Part shown: positions 40,553-48,953 of the stretch, in pieces
Layout of the letters: each line of letters starts with the position of its first letter
Numbering within the stretch: position 1 is the first letter of the stretch
Source: Dactylosporangium aurantiacum
GTDB lineage: Bacteria; Actinomycetota; Actinomycetes; Mycobacteriales; Micromonosporaceae
Assembly: GCF_000716715.1 (NCBI RefSeq)
Contig: NZ_JNYJ01000008.1
Location: 186,001-250,000, forward strand
Length of the DNA stretch: 64,000 nucleotides
Direction of reading: 5' to 3'
Notes under the pieces: generated by a model
The model's input: only the letters and a program-made list of their open reading frames with translations
Database searches by the model: none
Told to the model about the DNA's origin: nothing
Made by a program: the position numbers and the translations under genes

Positions 40553-41530
40553 GTGCGCGCGTCCCGGCTCATCTCGCTGGTGCTGCTGCTGCAGGCCGGC
40601 GGCACCGTCACCGCCGCCGAGCTGGCCGAGGCCCTCGAGGTGTCGGAGCGCACCATCTACCGCGACATCCTCGCCCTGTCCGCCGCCGGTGTGCCCGTGT
40701 ACGCCGAGCAGGGCCGCGCCGGCGGGTACCGGCTGCTGGACGGGTACCGGACGAAGCTCAACGGCCTCAGCCGGGCCGAGGCGGAGGCGCTGTTCCTGTC
40801 GGGGCTGCCGGGGCCGGTCCGGGACATGGGCCTCGGCGACGTGCTCGCCGTCGCCGAGCTGAAGGTCGCCGCGGCGCTGCCGGCCCCGATCCGCGACGCC
40901 GCCGGCCGGGCCCGGCAGCGGTTCCACCTCGACGTGCCCGGCTGGTTCGAGGATCCGGCGCAGCCGCCGCCGTGGCTGGCGGACCTGGCCCGCGCCGTCT
41001 GGGACGACCGGGTGGTGCGGCTGCGGTACGAGCGCCGCGAGGTCGTCACCCGCACCGTCGAGCCGTACGGCCTGGTGCTCAAGAACGGCGCCTGGTATCT
41101 CGTCGGGCGGGTCGGCGGTGACCTGCGCGTGTACCGGGTCGACCGGATCGTGGAGCTGACCGCGGACGGGACGGCGTTCACCCGGGACCCGGGGTTCGAC
41201 CTGGCCGCGTTCTGGGCGGTCCGCGCCGACGAGTTCGTCCGGCGGGTCCTGGCGGAGCGGGTCACGATCCGGGTCACCCCGGCGGGGCTGCGGCTGCTGC
41301 GGTACGCGGTGGAGGCCCTGGCGGTGCGCGACGCCCTCGCCGGCTGGGAGGAGCGGCACCGCCCGGCCGACGAGCAGGGCCGGGTGGTGCTGGAGCTGCC
41401 GGTGGAGTCCGTCGGCGTCGCCTACACGCAGCTGCTGCGGCTCGGCCCGGAGGTCGAGGTGCTCGCCCCGCAGGAGCTGCGCGACCTGATGCGCGCCGCC
41501 GCCGACCGGATGACCGCGCTCTACCGGTAG
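40553..41530 (+). CDS. WYL-domain transcriptional regulator (YafY type)
   Basis: A 325-residue protein from GTG 40553. The N-terminal HTH reads RASRLISLVLLLQAGGTVTAAELAEALEVSERTIYRDILALSAAGVPVYAEQGRAGGYRL. The WYL domain includes RLRYERREVVTRTVEPYGLVLKNGAWYLVGRVGGDLRVYRVDRI, and a WCX-type C-terminus follows. WYL regulators sense nucleic acids or small ligands. It overlaps the convergent SDR gene by 10 bp and probably controls it through the inverted repeat at 42447-42464. Confidence 0.9.
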   Translation: MRASRLISLVLLLQAGGTVTAAELAEALEVSERTIYRDILALSAAGVPVYAEQGRAGGYRLLDGYRTKLNGLSRAEAEALFLSGLPGPVRDMGLGDVLAVAELKVAAALPAPIRDAAGRARQRFHLDVPGWFEDPAQPPPWLADLARAVWDDRVVRLRYERREVVTRTVEPYGLVLKNGAWYLVGRVGGDLRVYRVDRIVELTADGTAFTRDPGFDLAAFWAVRADEFVRRVLAERVTIRVTPAGLRLLRYAVEALAVRDALAGWEERHRPADEQGRVVLELPVESVGVAYTQLLRLGPEVEVLAPQELRDLMRAAADRMTALYR

Positions 41531-42435
41531 CCGGTCGCGTCGGCGGGCCTGCCCGCCTCGTGCACCTCGCGGAAGTACCGGAACCAGTCGGGCCGGCTGC
41601 CGTCGAGGTCGGTGAACCCGTACACGCCGGACAGCTGCCCGCTGGACAGCGACTGGCCGTTCCACCGGGCGACGTCCGGGTCGGCGGCGAGCGCGGCGAC
41701 GGCCCGCCCCACGTACGCCGGCGACTCCGAGATCACGAAGTGCGGCTCCTTCGCGGTCGCGTCGAGCCAGTTCGCCTCGGTGACGCCGTAGTGTTCGAGC
41801 ATCATCTCCGAGCGCAGCCAGCCGGGTGTGATCGCGACCGCGGTCGCGCCGTGCGCCTTGAGCTCGTGCGCCTGCGCGAACGCCAGCCGCAGCACCGACG
41901 TCTTGGCCAGGTCGTAGAAGAACGACACCCGGTAGGTGTCGGCGTTGTACTCGGTGGTGCCGTCGGTGACCTCGACGACGAGCCCGCCGGGGCGGCGGAT
42001 GAGCAGCGGCAGCGCGGCGTGGCTGGTGATGATGTGGGTGTCGACGGCGAGGCGCAGGATGTGCAGGCCGGTCTCCAGGGAGTCCTCCCACAGCGGCTTG
42101 TCCCAGGTGAACAGCCCCTCGGCGCCCCAGATGTCGTTGACGAGCACGTCGAGGCGGCCCTGCTCGGCGTCGATGCGGGCGACGAGGTCGCGCACCTGCT
42201 GCGGCACGAGGTGGTCGACCTGCACGGCGATGCCGACGCCGCCGGCCGCGGTGACCAGCTCCGCGGTCTCCTCGATCGTCTCCGGCCGGTTCATCTCCGA
42301 CGGCTGCCGCCGGGTGGTGCGCCCGGTCGCATACACGGTGGCGCCGGCGGCGCCCAGCTGCACCGCGATCTGCCGGCCGGCGCCCCGGGTGGCCCCGGCG
42401 ACCAGCGCGACCTTGCCTTTCAGTGGTGTGTTCAT
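41521..42435 (-). CDS. Short-chain dehydrogenase/reductase
   Basis: A 304-residue Rossmann enzyme. The cofactor loop is ALVAGATRGAGRQIAVQLG, ATGRTTRR after beta2 suggests NADPH, and DVLVNDIWGAE is the NNAG-like segment. The active-site pair is Tyr and Lys in FFYDLAKTSVLRLAFA. ATG 42435 (MNTPLKGK) is the natural start. The substrate is unknown. The convergent WYL gene and the operator-like repeat 12 bp upstream suggest a repressor-reductase pair responding to a reactive compound. Confidence 0.9.
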   Translation of the reverse strand: MNTPLKGKVALVAGATRGAGRQIAVQLGAAGATVYATGRTTRRQPSEMNRPETIEETAELVTAAGGVGIAVQVDHLVPQQVRDLVARIDAEQGRLDVLVNDIWGAEGLFTWDKPLWEDSLETGLHILRLAVDTHIITSHAALPLLIRRPGGLVVEVTDGTTEYNADTYRVSFFYDLAKTSVLRLAFAQAHELKAHGATAVAITPGWLRSEMMLEHYGVTEANWLDATAKEPHFVISESPAYVGRAVAALAADPDVARWNGQSLSSGQLSGVYGFTDLDGSRPDWFRYFREVHEAGRPADATGYR

Positions 42436-42446
42436 ACCGGTGACGG

Positions 42447-42464
42447 TGCCAGGAAAACCTGACA
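42447..42464 (-). promoter_or_regulatory. Probable WYL-regulator operator before the SDR gene
   Basis: TGCCAGGAAAACCTGACA is an 18-bp inverted repeat (TGTCAGG-TTTT-CCTGGCA on the minus strand, six of seven arm pairs matching). It ends 11 bp before the SDR start. The adjacent WYL regulator is the most likely binder. Confidence 0.5.
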
Positions 42465-42489
42465 ACCGATGTCCGACTTTCTCAAAAGC

Positions 42490-42831
42490 TCAGCGGAGCT
42501 TGCCGTCGACGCGGGGCCGGCGTACCCCTTCCACGGCGACGCACAGGCCGTACACCTTCGCGTGGCCGGTCCAGCCGTTGACCCGGCCCCGGTTGTTGGA
42601 GATCTGCACCCGCGCCCCGGCGGTGTCGACGGCCGAGACCAGGTGCAGGTAGACCGTGCCGGCGACCCTGGCCAGGACGATGTCGCCGGCCTCGACCTTC
42701 GCCGGGTCGACCGGGCCGACCGTCACCAGCTGCCGGCTGCGGATCAGCGGCACCATCGACGAGCCGGTCGGCCGGAACTGGACCGTCGCGCCGCCGGCGA
42801 CCCGCGCGGCGACCATGTCAAGCGCACCCAT
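42490..42831 (-). CDS. S24/S26 signal-peptidase-like small protein
   Basis: A 113-residue protein. VQFRPTGSSMVPLIRSRQLVTVGPVDPAKVEAGDIVLARVAGTVYLHLVSAV is the S24/S26 fold with the nucleophile Ser in TGSSM. The second block, VQISNNRGRVNGWTG, lacks the Lys general base of active signal peptidases, and there is no membrane anchor. It may therefore be a non-catalytic or LexA/phage-repressor-like relative. It is divergent from the CoA transferase gene with 53 bp between them and upstream of the SDR gene. Confidence 0.72.
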   Translation of the reverse strand: MGALDMVAARVAGGATVQFRPTGSSMVPLIRSRQLVTVGPVDPAKVEAGDIVLARVAGTVYLHLVSAVDTAGARVQISNNRGRVNGWTGHAKVYGLCVAVEGVRRPRVDGKLR

Positions 42832-42884
42832 CGTGACGCAGAGCATGCACCCGGCGCGGCGGGGTGTCGAGCGAGAATGCACGG

Positions 42885-44159
42885 ATGAGCGTCGAGATCC
42901 ACGGTCCCGCCGTCCCCGGGTCCCTGGCGGCACCCCTGGCGGTCGCCGGCTGCGCGACCGCGGCGGTGGCCAGGTGCCTGGACGCCGCCGCCGACCTCGC
43001 CGAGGCCCGCACCGGCCGGCGGCCCGCGGTCGCCCTGGACACCGGGCACGTCGCCGCCGCGGTGCGGGCCGAGGCGCTGCTGCGCGACCCGGCCGGTGCG
43101 GGTGTCGGCGGGTTCGCCCCGCTGTCGCGGCTGTGGCCGGCCGCCGACGGCTGGGTCCGCACCCACGCCAACTACCCGTGGCACCGCGCCGCGCTCCTGG
43201 CCGCCCTCGGCACGGACGAGGCCGGTGTGGCCGCCGCGATCGAGGCCCGGCCCGCCGAGGAGGTCGAGCGGCTCGTGTACGGCGCGGGCGGCCTCGCCGT
43301 CGCCGCCCGCGAGCCGGGCCGCTGGCCCGACCCGGAGCCCGACGCGCCGCTGGTGTGCATGACGCCCCTGCCGGGCACCGCCCGCCCGCTGGCCGCGGCC
43401 GGGCCGCTGCCGGCGTCCGGGATCCGGGTGCTCGACCTGACCAGGGTCATCGCCGGCCCGGCCGGCACCCGGATGCTCGGCGCGCTCGGCGCCGACGTGC
43501 TGCGCGTGGACGACCCGGCCCGCCCGGAGCTGCCGATGCACGCCGTCGACGGGGTCGTCGGCAAGGCCAGCACCGTCCTGGACGCCGGCACCCCGGCCGG
43601 CCTGGACACCCTGCACCGGCTGCTCGCCGGCGCCGACGTGCTCGTCACCGGGTACCGCCCGGGCGCGCTGCGCCGGTTCGGACTCGACCCGGACCAGGTC
43701 GCCGACCGGCACCCCGGCACGGTCGTGGTGACGCTGTCGGCGTGGGGGACGACCGGTCCGTGGGGCGCCCGGCGCGGCTTCGACAGCCTGGTCCAGGTCG
43801 CGACCGGCATCGCCCGGCGCATGCGGGACGGCACCGGCCGGCCCGGCGCGCTGCCGTGCCAGCTGCTGGACCACGCGACCGGGTACCTCGCCGCCGCCGG
43901 GGCGCTCGCCGCGCTCGCCGGGCGGGCCCGCACCGGCGCCGCCGCCCACGTCGAGGTGTCGCTCGCCCGGACCGCCCGCTGGCTGCTGGACACCCCCGCC
44001 GACCCGGCGGCGCCGGACGACACGCCGGTCGCGCCGTACCTGGCGCCGCTCGGCAACGGCTGGACCGGTGTGCGCCCGCCGGGCACGCTCGACGGCGCGC
44101 CCCTCACCTGGCCGCACCTGCCGCCGTCCTACGGCACGGCGGCCGCCGCCTGGGGCTGA
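42885..44159 (+). CDS. CoA transferase, family III (CaiB/BaiF type)
   Basis: A 424-residue protein. The typical core is ASGIRVLDLTRVIAGPAGTRMLGALGADVLRVDDPARP at residues about 180-215, with Asp ligands for the CoA thioester transfer. VVVTLSAWGTTGPWGARRGFDSLVQVATGIA, and LPCQLLDHATGYLAAAGALAAL then follow. The N-terminal 170 residues are a second, diverged half, as in fused alpha-methylacyl-CoA racemase-like proteins. ATG 42885 is preferred; GTG 42864 is an alternative. The acyl-CoA partners are unknown. Its end overlaps the convergent condensation gene by 31 bp. Confidence 0.85.
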   Translation: MSVEIHGPAVPGSLAAPLAVAGCATAAVARCLDAAADLAEARTGRRPAVALDTGHVAAAVRAEALLRDPAGAGVGGFAPLSRLWPAADGWVRTHANYPWHRAALLAALGTDEAGVAAAIEARPAEEVERLVYGAGGLAVAAREPGRWPDPEPDAPLVCMTPLPGTARPLAAAGPLPASGIRVLDLTRVIAGPAGTRMLGALGADVLRVDDPARPELPMHAVDGVVGKASTVLDAGTPAGLDTLHRLLAGADVLVTGYRPGALRRFGLDPDQVADRHPGTVVVTLSAWGTTGPWGARRGFDSLVQVATGIARRMRDGTGRPGALPCQLLDHATGYLAAAGALAALAGRARTGAAAHVEVSLARTARWLLDTPADPAAPDDTPVAPYLAPLGNGWTGVRPPGTLDGAPLTWPHLPPSYGTAAAAWG

Positions 44160-45436
44160 GCGGCCGACACCGCGATGTCCCGCATGGCGTGCAGCACCGC
44201 CGCCCCGTCGGCCGGCGACACGTGCGCGGCGTCGAGGTAGACGGTGAGCCGTACCGCGGCCGCGCCGTCGCAGGTGGCGTCGTCGACGTGCACGAACAGC
44301 GGCTCGAACGTCGGCGCGTCCTGCCGCCCCACCCACCGGAACCCGTCCGGCGCGTCGGCCGTGCCCGCGCCGCGCCGGTCGTTGAAGTAGCAGCCGAGCT
44401 CGATCGGGGCGCCCCGCTCCCGGCCGACCCGCTCGACGAGGTCCGCCATCTGCGCCTGGTGGAAGTAGGCGTACTTGTACGCCGTCAGCGCCGCCCGGCC
44501 GGCCCGGCCCAGCAGCTCGTCGAACGGCCCGTCGCCCACGTCGAGGCGGAACAGGCCGGCCTGCGCCAGGGTGCACACCACGTCGGCGAGGCCGGGCCGG
44601 AACCGGTTGCTGGTGACCGGCCGGATCACCACCGGGTCCACGCCGACGACCCGGCGCAGCGCCGCCGCGTACAGGGTCAGCAGCACGGTCGCGGACTCCA
44701 CGCCGGCGCGGGCGCTGATCGCCTCCACCGCCGCCGGCAGCGCCGCCGAGGTGAGCTCGCCGTGCCAGTACCGCGGCGACATCCGCACCGGCGGCGGGGG
44801 GAACCTGACCGGTTCGACCTGCCGCACGATGCGCTCCCAGTGCCGCTGCGCGTGCTCGTTGTGCCGACGGCCGGCCGGTGAGCACTGCCACTCGGCCTGG
44901 GCGAGCGGCTGCAACCCGGTGACCGGCGCCGTCGCGCGGGCGGCGACCTCGGTCATCATCGTGACCGCCCCGGCGGCGTCGGTGACGAAGTGGCTGACCA
45001 GCAGCACCACGTGCGTGAGGACCGGCCCGCGGCGCACCACGGCGTAGCGCACCGGCCACTGCGTGGTGAAGTCCATCGGCGTGTCGCGCAGCTGCTCGTG
45101 TACGGCGGCGGCGACCGCGTCCGGGTCGTCCTGCCCGGCGTCGTGGACGTCGACGACGAGCTCGCCGGTCGCGTGCACGACCTGCTCCGGCCGGCCGTGC
45201 GGGCCGGACCTGAGCCGGGTGCGCATCGGCTGGTACCGCCCCATCAGGTACCGCACCTCGTCGGCGACGTCGTCGAGCGTGGTGCCGGCCGGCAGCGGCC
45301 GGACCCCGCCGAGCGGCAGCCAGGTGCCCTGCTTGACGATCGCCGACCAGTTCTCCAGCTGGCCCCACGACAGCTCGCCGCTGCCGGACCCGTCGCCCGC
45401 GAACCCCACGACCATCCGTTCCGGCGCAACAACCAT
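44129..45436 (-). CDS. Stand-alone condensation-domain protein
   Basis: A 435-residue protein related to NRPS condensation domains and acyltransferases of the same fold. The active-site HHxxxDG reads VSHFVTDAAGA near residue 145, so the second His and the Asp remain but the first His is Ser and the final Gly is changed. ELSWGQLENWSAIVKQGTWLPLGG opens the domain. No adenylation or carrier domain is adjacent, so it may join an acyl group to a free acceptor. GGAGG seven bases before ATG 45436 fixes the start; the leader upstream is unusually AT-rich. Confidence 0.82.
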   Translation of the reverse strand: MVVAPERMVVGFAGDGSGSGELSWGQLENWSAIVKQGTWLPLGGVRPLPAGTTLDDVADEVRYLMGRYQPMRTRLRSGPHGRPEQVVHATGELVVDVHDAGQDDPDAVAAAVHEQLRDTPMDFTTQWPVRYAVVRRGPVLTHVVLLVSHFVTDAAGAVTMMTEVAARATAPVTGLQPLAQAEWQCSPAGRRHNEHAQRHWERIVRQVEPVRFPPPPVRMSPRYWHGELTSAALPAAVEAISARAGVESATVLLTLYAAALRRVVGVDPVVIRPVTSNRFRPGLADVVCTLAQAGLFRLDVGDGPFDELLGRAGRAALTAYKYAYFHQAQMADLVERVGRERGAPIELGCYFNDRRGAGTADAPDGFRWVGRQDAPTFEPLFVHVDDATCDGAAAVRLTVYLDAAHVSPADGAAVLHAMRDIAVSAAQPQAAAAVP

Positions 45437-45611
45437 CGCCGGTCCTCCTCGGTTTTGTACTTTCGGCGGCAAAGTTTTCACATCGTGCCGCAAGAAGTCC
45501 GCATCCACCATGGTGCATTGAGCCAATTGACATCGGGCCGGTGGGCGGGCGCACACGGTCGAGCCCGGCCTGGCGGGTGCGCCGGGCCGGGTTTCTCCGC
45601 CGGTTCGTGGG

Positions 45612-46847
45612 CTAGTTGGTGGGGCGGCGCAGGGTGGCGAGGATCGAGTCGCGGACCGCGGAGCGCCCCGCCTCCTGGGCGCCGAGCAGCGCCGCGTCGT
45701 CCTGCAGGGTGCTGGTGGCGATCGCGGTCTCCAGCGGCGCCGCCTCGGCCAGCGCGGTCGCGACCGCGGCGCCGAGGATCGGGCCGCCGGCCTGGCCGAC
45801 CTCGCCGCCGATGACGACCAGCGGCGGGTCGAGCACGGCCACGACCGCGGACAGGCCGATGGCGATCCGGCCGGCGAGGGTGGTGACGAAGCTGCGGGCC
45901 GCGTCGTCCCGGTCCGCGGCACGGGCGACCGCGGCGGCCATGGTGCCGGCGGCGGTGCTCTCCCGCAGGCCGTACTCGGCGGCGAGGTCGAGCACGGCGC
46001 CGCCGCCGACGAGGTCCTGGAAGTCGACGCGGCCGGTGAACCCGCGGCCACCGGTGACGCCCGGCAGCATCATCGGCATGTACCCGATCTCGCCGGCGCC
46101 GCCGCGGGCGCCGCGCAGCAGGGTGCCGCCGAGGTCGATGGCCAGGCCCAGGCCGGCCTCGCCGAGCCACAGCAGCGCGAAGCTCTCCGCGTCGCGGCCG
46201 GCGCCGTGGGCGCGTTCGGCGACGGCGGCGAGGTTCACGTCGTTGTCCACGCCGACCGGCACGCCGAGGCGGCGGCGCAGGTCGTCGACGAGCCCGGGCC
46301 GCCCCCAGCCGGGGACCTCGACGTGGTGCAGCACGTCGGTGCGCGGGTCGTACGAGCCGGCGACGGCGATCTGCACCTGCGCGACCGGGTCGGGCGCGAT
46401 CCGCGCCTCCTTGCACACGTCCTGCACGGCGTCGACGACGGCGGAGACCGGGTCGGTGCGGGTGAAGTCGACGGCGAGCTCCAGCCGCCCGCGGACGGTC
46501 CCGGCGAGGTCGGTCACCGCCGCGGACACCGCCGGCAGCCCCGAACCCGACGAGCCGAGCGGGTCGAAGGCCCGGTCCCGCACGGACAGCGCGACGGAGT
46601 ACGCCGCGTCCGGGTTCACCGCGTACACCTCGGCGTTGGGGCCGGGTCCGGCGCTGACGTAGCCGACGACGGTGACCAGCTTCGCCTCCGTGAGCCGCCG
46701 CAGCGCCTCGGAGATCGTGGGCTTGGACAGGCCGGTCAGCTCCCGCAGGTCGCTGCGCGTAAGGGTGCCGCGTTCGAGGACATGACTCAGGGCCGCCGCG
46801 TCGTTCATGGCCCTGAGCAGCTTGGACGATCCGCCGAGGTGCGTCAT
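45612..46847 (-). CDS. ROK-family transcriptional regulator
   Basis: A 411-residue repressor of NagC/XylR type. The N-terminal HTH is GTLTRSDLRELTGLSKPTISEALRRLTEAKLV, followed by a ROK domain with VDNDVNLAAVAERAHGAG, LLWLGEAGLGLAIDLGG and VLDPPLVVIGGEVGQAGG. The ATP loop and zinc cysteines of ROK kinases are missing, so it binds a sugar but does not phosphorylate it. No sugar-utilisation gene is adjacent; its target is unknown. Confidence 0.9.
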   Translation of the reverse strand: MTHLGGSSKLLRAMNDAAALSHVLERGTLTRSDLRELTGLSKPTISEALRRLTEAKLVTVVGYVSAGPGPNAEVYAVNPDAAYSVALSVRDRAFDPLGSSGSGLPAVSAAVTDLAGTVRGRLELAVDFTRTDPVSAVVDAVQDVCKEARIAPDPVAQVQIAVAGSYDPRTDVLHHVEVPGWGRPGLVDDLRRRLGVPVGVDNDVNLAAVAERAHGAGRDAESFALLWLGEAGLGLAIDLGGTLLRGARGGAGEIGYMPMMLPGVTGGRGFTGRVDFQDLVGGGAVLDLAAEYGLRESTAAGTMAAAVARAADRDDAARSFVTTLAGRIAIGLSAVVAVLDPPLVVIGGEVGQAGGPILGAAVATALAEAAPLETAIATSTLQDDAALLGAQEAGRSAVRDSILATLRRPTN

Positions 46848-47044
46848 GGTGGCTCGAACCGTATGGGCGCCCGTCGGCGGGTGTCAATCGCCAGGCACCG
46901 TCGGGTGGCCGTCACCGAGGCTCACGAAAGCGGCGAAAACCGTAGAAATGGAATGACGGGTGGATCCGGCGCCGGCCGACGCCGCCGGCGCGACGGTGCT
47001 GGCGGCGCAGGTGCCGTCCTGACCACATGGCAGACTGCCGCACC

Positions 47045-47581
47045 ATGCTGCATTTCGTCTGGGGCGTCGATGTCCCCGGCACCGGACCGTTGCGCGAGAA
47101 GCTGGTCGAGGAGCACTGGTCGTACATGGACCGCTTCGTCGAGGAACTGACCGCCCGTGGCCCGACGTTGACCGCCGACCGCACCGAGGCGACGGGCAGC
47201 ATCCACATCGTCGAGCTACCCGACGTCGCCACGGCGCGGGCGTTCGCGTTCGACGAGCCGAACTTCCGCGCCGGCGTCTACGATCCCGTGCTGCTGCTGC
47301 GGTACGAGGACACCCTCGGCGGCACCATGTGGCAGCACGCCACCGGCGCAGGCGACGGCTTCCTGCTCATCGGGCACGCGGCACCCGGCACCGTGCCGCC
47401 ACCGGCCGGCCCTGCGGCGCCGGGCACGCTCGCCCGCGGTGAGCTGTACTCCCACGACGACGGCGGCTGGGTCGGCACCGCGGCGCTGGTCGAAGCCGCG
47501 CAGGTCCGCTTCGGCGACGTCCTGCCCGGCCGGTACGACGAGACCGAGATCCACCCGTGGTGCATGGGCGGACGCCGGTAG
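47045..47581 (+). CDS. YciI-like (YCII-domain) protein
   Basis: A 178-residue protein. The N-terminal 95 residues have the YCII ferredoxin-like pattern: HFVWGVDVPGTGPLREKLVEEHWSYMDRFVEELTARGPTL, then GSIHIVELPDVATARAFAFDEPNFRAGVYDPVLLL. The C-terminal part is unassigned. ATG 47045 is chosen for the family N-terminus; ATG 47027 is possible. Function in this family is mostly unknown, and the His/Asp pair common in active members is not obvious here. Confidence 0.72.
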   Translation: MLHFVWGVDVPGTGPLREKLVEEHWSYMDRFVEELTARGPTLTADRTEATGSIHIVELPDVATARAFAFDEPNFRAGVYDPVLLLRYEDTLGGTMWQHATGAGDGFLLIGHAAPGTVPPPAGPAAPGTLARGELYSHDDGGWVGTAALVEAAQVRFGDVLPGRYDETEIHPWCMGGRR

Positions 47582-47671
47582 CCGACTCCCAACCCTGCGG
47601 TCCGGGCCGCGGACGTGTACGGTGCCGCTCGATTGATTCATCTGGTTCGTCGCGATGGGAGCGCGGGTGCC

Positions 47672-48022
47672 ATGCACATCAACGACTTTTTGAGCGCGAT
47701 CCCGATCGGTCTGCTCATCGGTGTCCTGGGCCGGCTGGTCCTGCCGGGCCGCCAGTCGATCGGGCTGTTCATCACGTTCCTCATCGGCGTCGGCGCGGCC
47801 CTGCTCGGCACGCTCGTCGCCGAGCTGGTCAACGTCGACGACAAGGCCCTGGTGAAGGTCTGGAAGATCGAGTGGAGCTGGTGGGAGCTGGCGATCCAGG
47901 TCCTGTTCGCCACGATCGGCATCGGGCTGGCCAACATGCTGACGTACACCAGGCTCGCCTCCGGCAACCCGAAGCCCCGCAAGCGCACGACCCGCCGCCG
48001 GAAGAAGAAGTCCGAGGACTGA
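47672..48022 (+). CDS. GlsB/YeaQ-like small membrane protein
   Basis: A 116-residue protein with three hydrophobic helices: FLSAIPIGLLIGVLGRLVLPG, IGLFITFLIGVGAALLGTLVAELV and ELAIQVLFATIGIGLANML. The tail is very basic (KPRKRTTRRRKKK). The arrangement fits the transglycosylase-associated/YeaQ family, stress-linked proteins of unclear action. It lies just upstream of a universal stress protein gene, which suits a stress role. Confidence 0.72.
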   Translation: MHINDFLSAIPIGLLIGVLGRLVLPGRQSIGLFITFLIGVGAALLGTLVAELVNVDDKALVKVWKIEWSWWELAIQVLFATIGIGLANMLTYTRLASGNPKPRKRTTRRRKKKSED

Positions 48023-48075
48023 CGCCCGCCCCCGCTGGCGTTGTCGATGCCTGTCCCGCGAGGGACGTTGGATGC

Positions 48076-48918
48076 ATGGACAGACCAGTGGTCGTCGGCG
48101 TCGACGGTTCAGTGGCGAGTCTCGGTGCGGTGCGGTGGGCCGCCGACGAGGCCGCCCGGCACAACCGGCCGCTGCGGATCGTGCATGCGATGAGCTGGGA
48201 GGGCCCCGCCGACAGCCAGGGCGTGGTCCTCGACGCGGCCGCCGACGCGCGGGGCTGGCAGCCGGGCATCTCCGTGGAGACGGTCACGGTGGGCGGCCCC
48301 GCCGCGCGGGTGCTGCAGGAGCAGTCCCGCGCCGCGAGCCTGGTGGCGATCGGCGGCAGACCCCACGAGGGCGGCCTGCTCAACTCGTCGGTCGGCGCCC
48401 ACCTGGCCGCGTACGCCCACTGCCCCGTCCTCGTCGTCAACCGCGGCGAACGCTGGCTGACCGAGGACCGGCGCCCCCTGGACCGCTGGCCCGGCCCGCC
48501 CGCCGCGGACCGCGCCGGCCCCGGCGCCGACCCGTTCACGGCCCAGCCGGGCACCGCCCCGGTCGTGGTCGGCGTCGACGGCTCCCAGTCGAGCTGGCGG
48601 GCCCTCGAGTTCGCCTACGACGAGGCCCGCTCGCGCGACGTCCCCCTGGTCGCCGTGCACGCCGGCCACGACCGCCCGCACACCACCGTGTACGCCGACC
48701 TGGCCCCGTGGCTGCGCCGCCACCGCGACGTCGACGCCAGGTTCGCCGGCATGGACGAGCCGGTGCTGGAGGCTCTGACGGCAGCGGCGGACACCGCCCT
48801 GCTGCTGGTCGTCGGCGCGCACCGGGTCTGCTGGTTCGAGCAACCCCGGCCGAACCCGCGTACCCAGCTGATCGTGCACCACGCGGCGAGCCCGGTCCTG
48901 GTGACCCGCAGCGTCTGA
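48076..48918 (+). CDS. Universal stress protein, two tandem Usp domains
   Basis: A 280-residue protein. Each half begins with the family start: PVVVGVDGSVASLGAVRWAADEA at residue 4 and PVVVGVDGSQSSWRALEFAYDEA near residue 160. The first half keeps the ATP-binding loop pattern (GGRPHEGGLLNSSVGAHLA). The second half has an altered loop (GAHRVCWFEQPRPNPRT) and may not bind ATP. Tandem Usp proteins are common in actinomycetes under hypoxia or dormancy. A CCC-GCGA-GGG hairpin lies just upstream. Confidence 0.88.
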   Translation: MDRPVVVGVDGSVASLGAVRWAADEAARHNRPLRIVHAMSWEGPADSQGVVLDAAADARGWQPGISVETVTVGGPAARVLQEQSRAASLVAIGGRPHEGGLLNSSVGAHLAAYAHCPVLVVNRGERWLTEDRRPLDRWPGPPAADRAGPGADPFTAQPGTAPVVVGVDGSQSSWRALEFAYDEARSRDVPLVAVHAGHDRPHTTVYADLAPWLRRHRDVDARFAGMDEPVLEALTAAADTALLLVVGAHRVCWFEQPRPNPRTQLIVHHAASPVLVTRSV

Positions 48919-48953
48919 CCCGCGGCGGCTGACCGGCGGCGTCCGAGGGATGG

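Noticed and set aside
48050..48072. GTCCC-GCGA-GGGAC before the universal stress gene as a DosR/DevR box
   Set aside because: The known box has the order GGGAC...GTCCC; here the arms are reversed, so it is more likely a simple hairpin.
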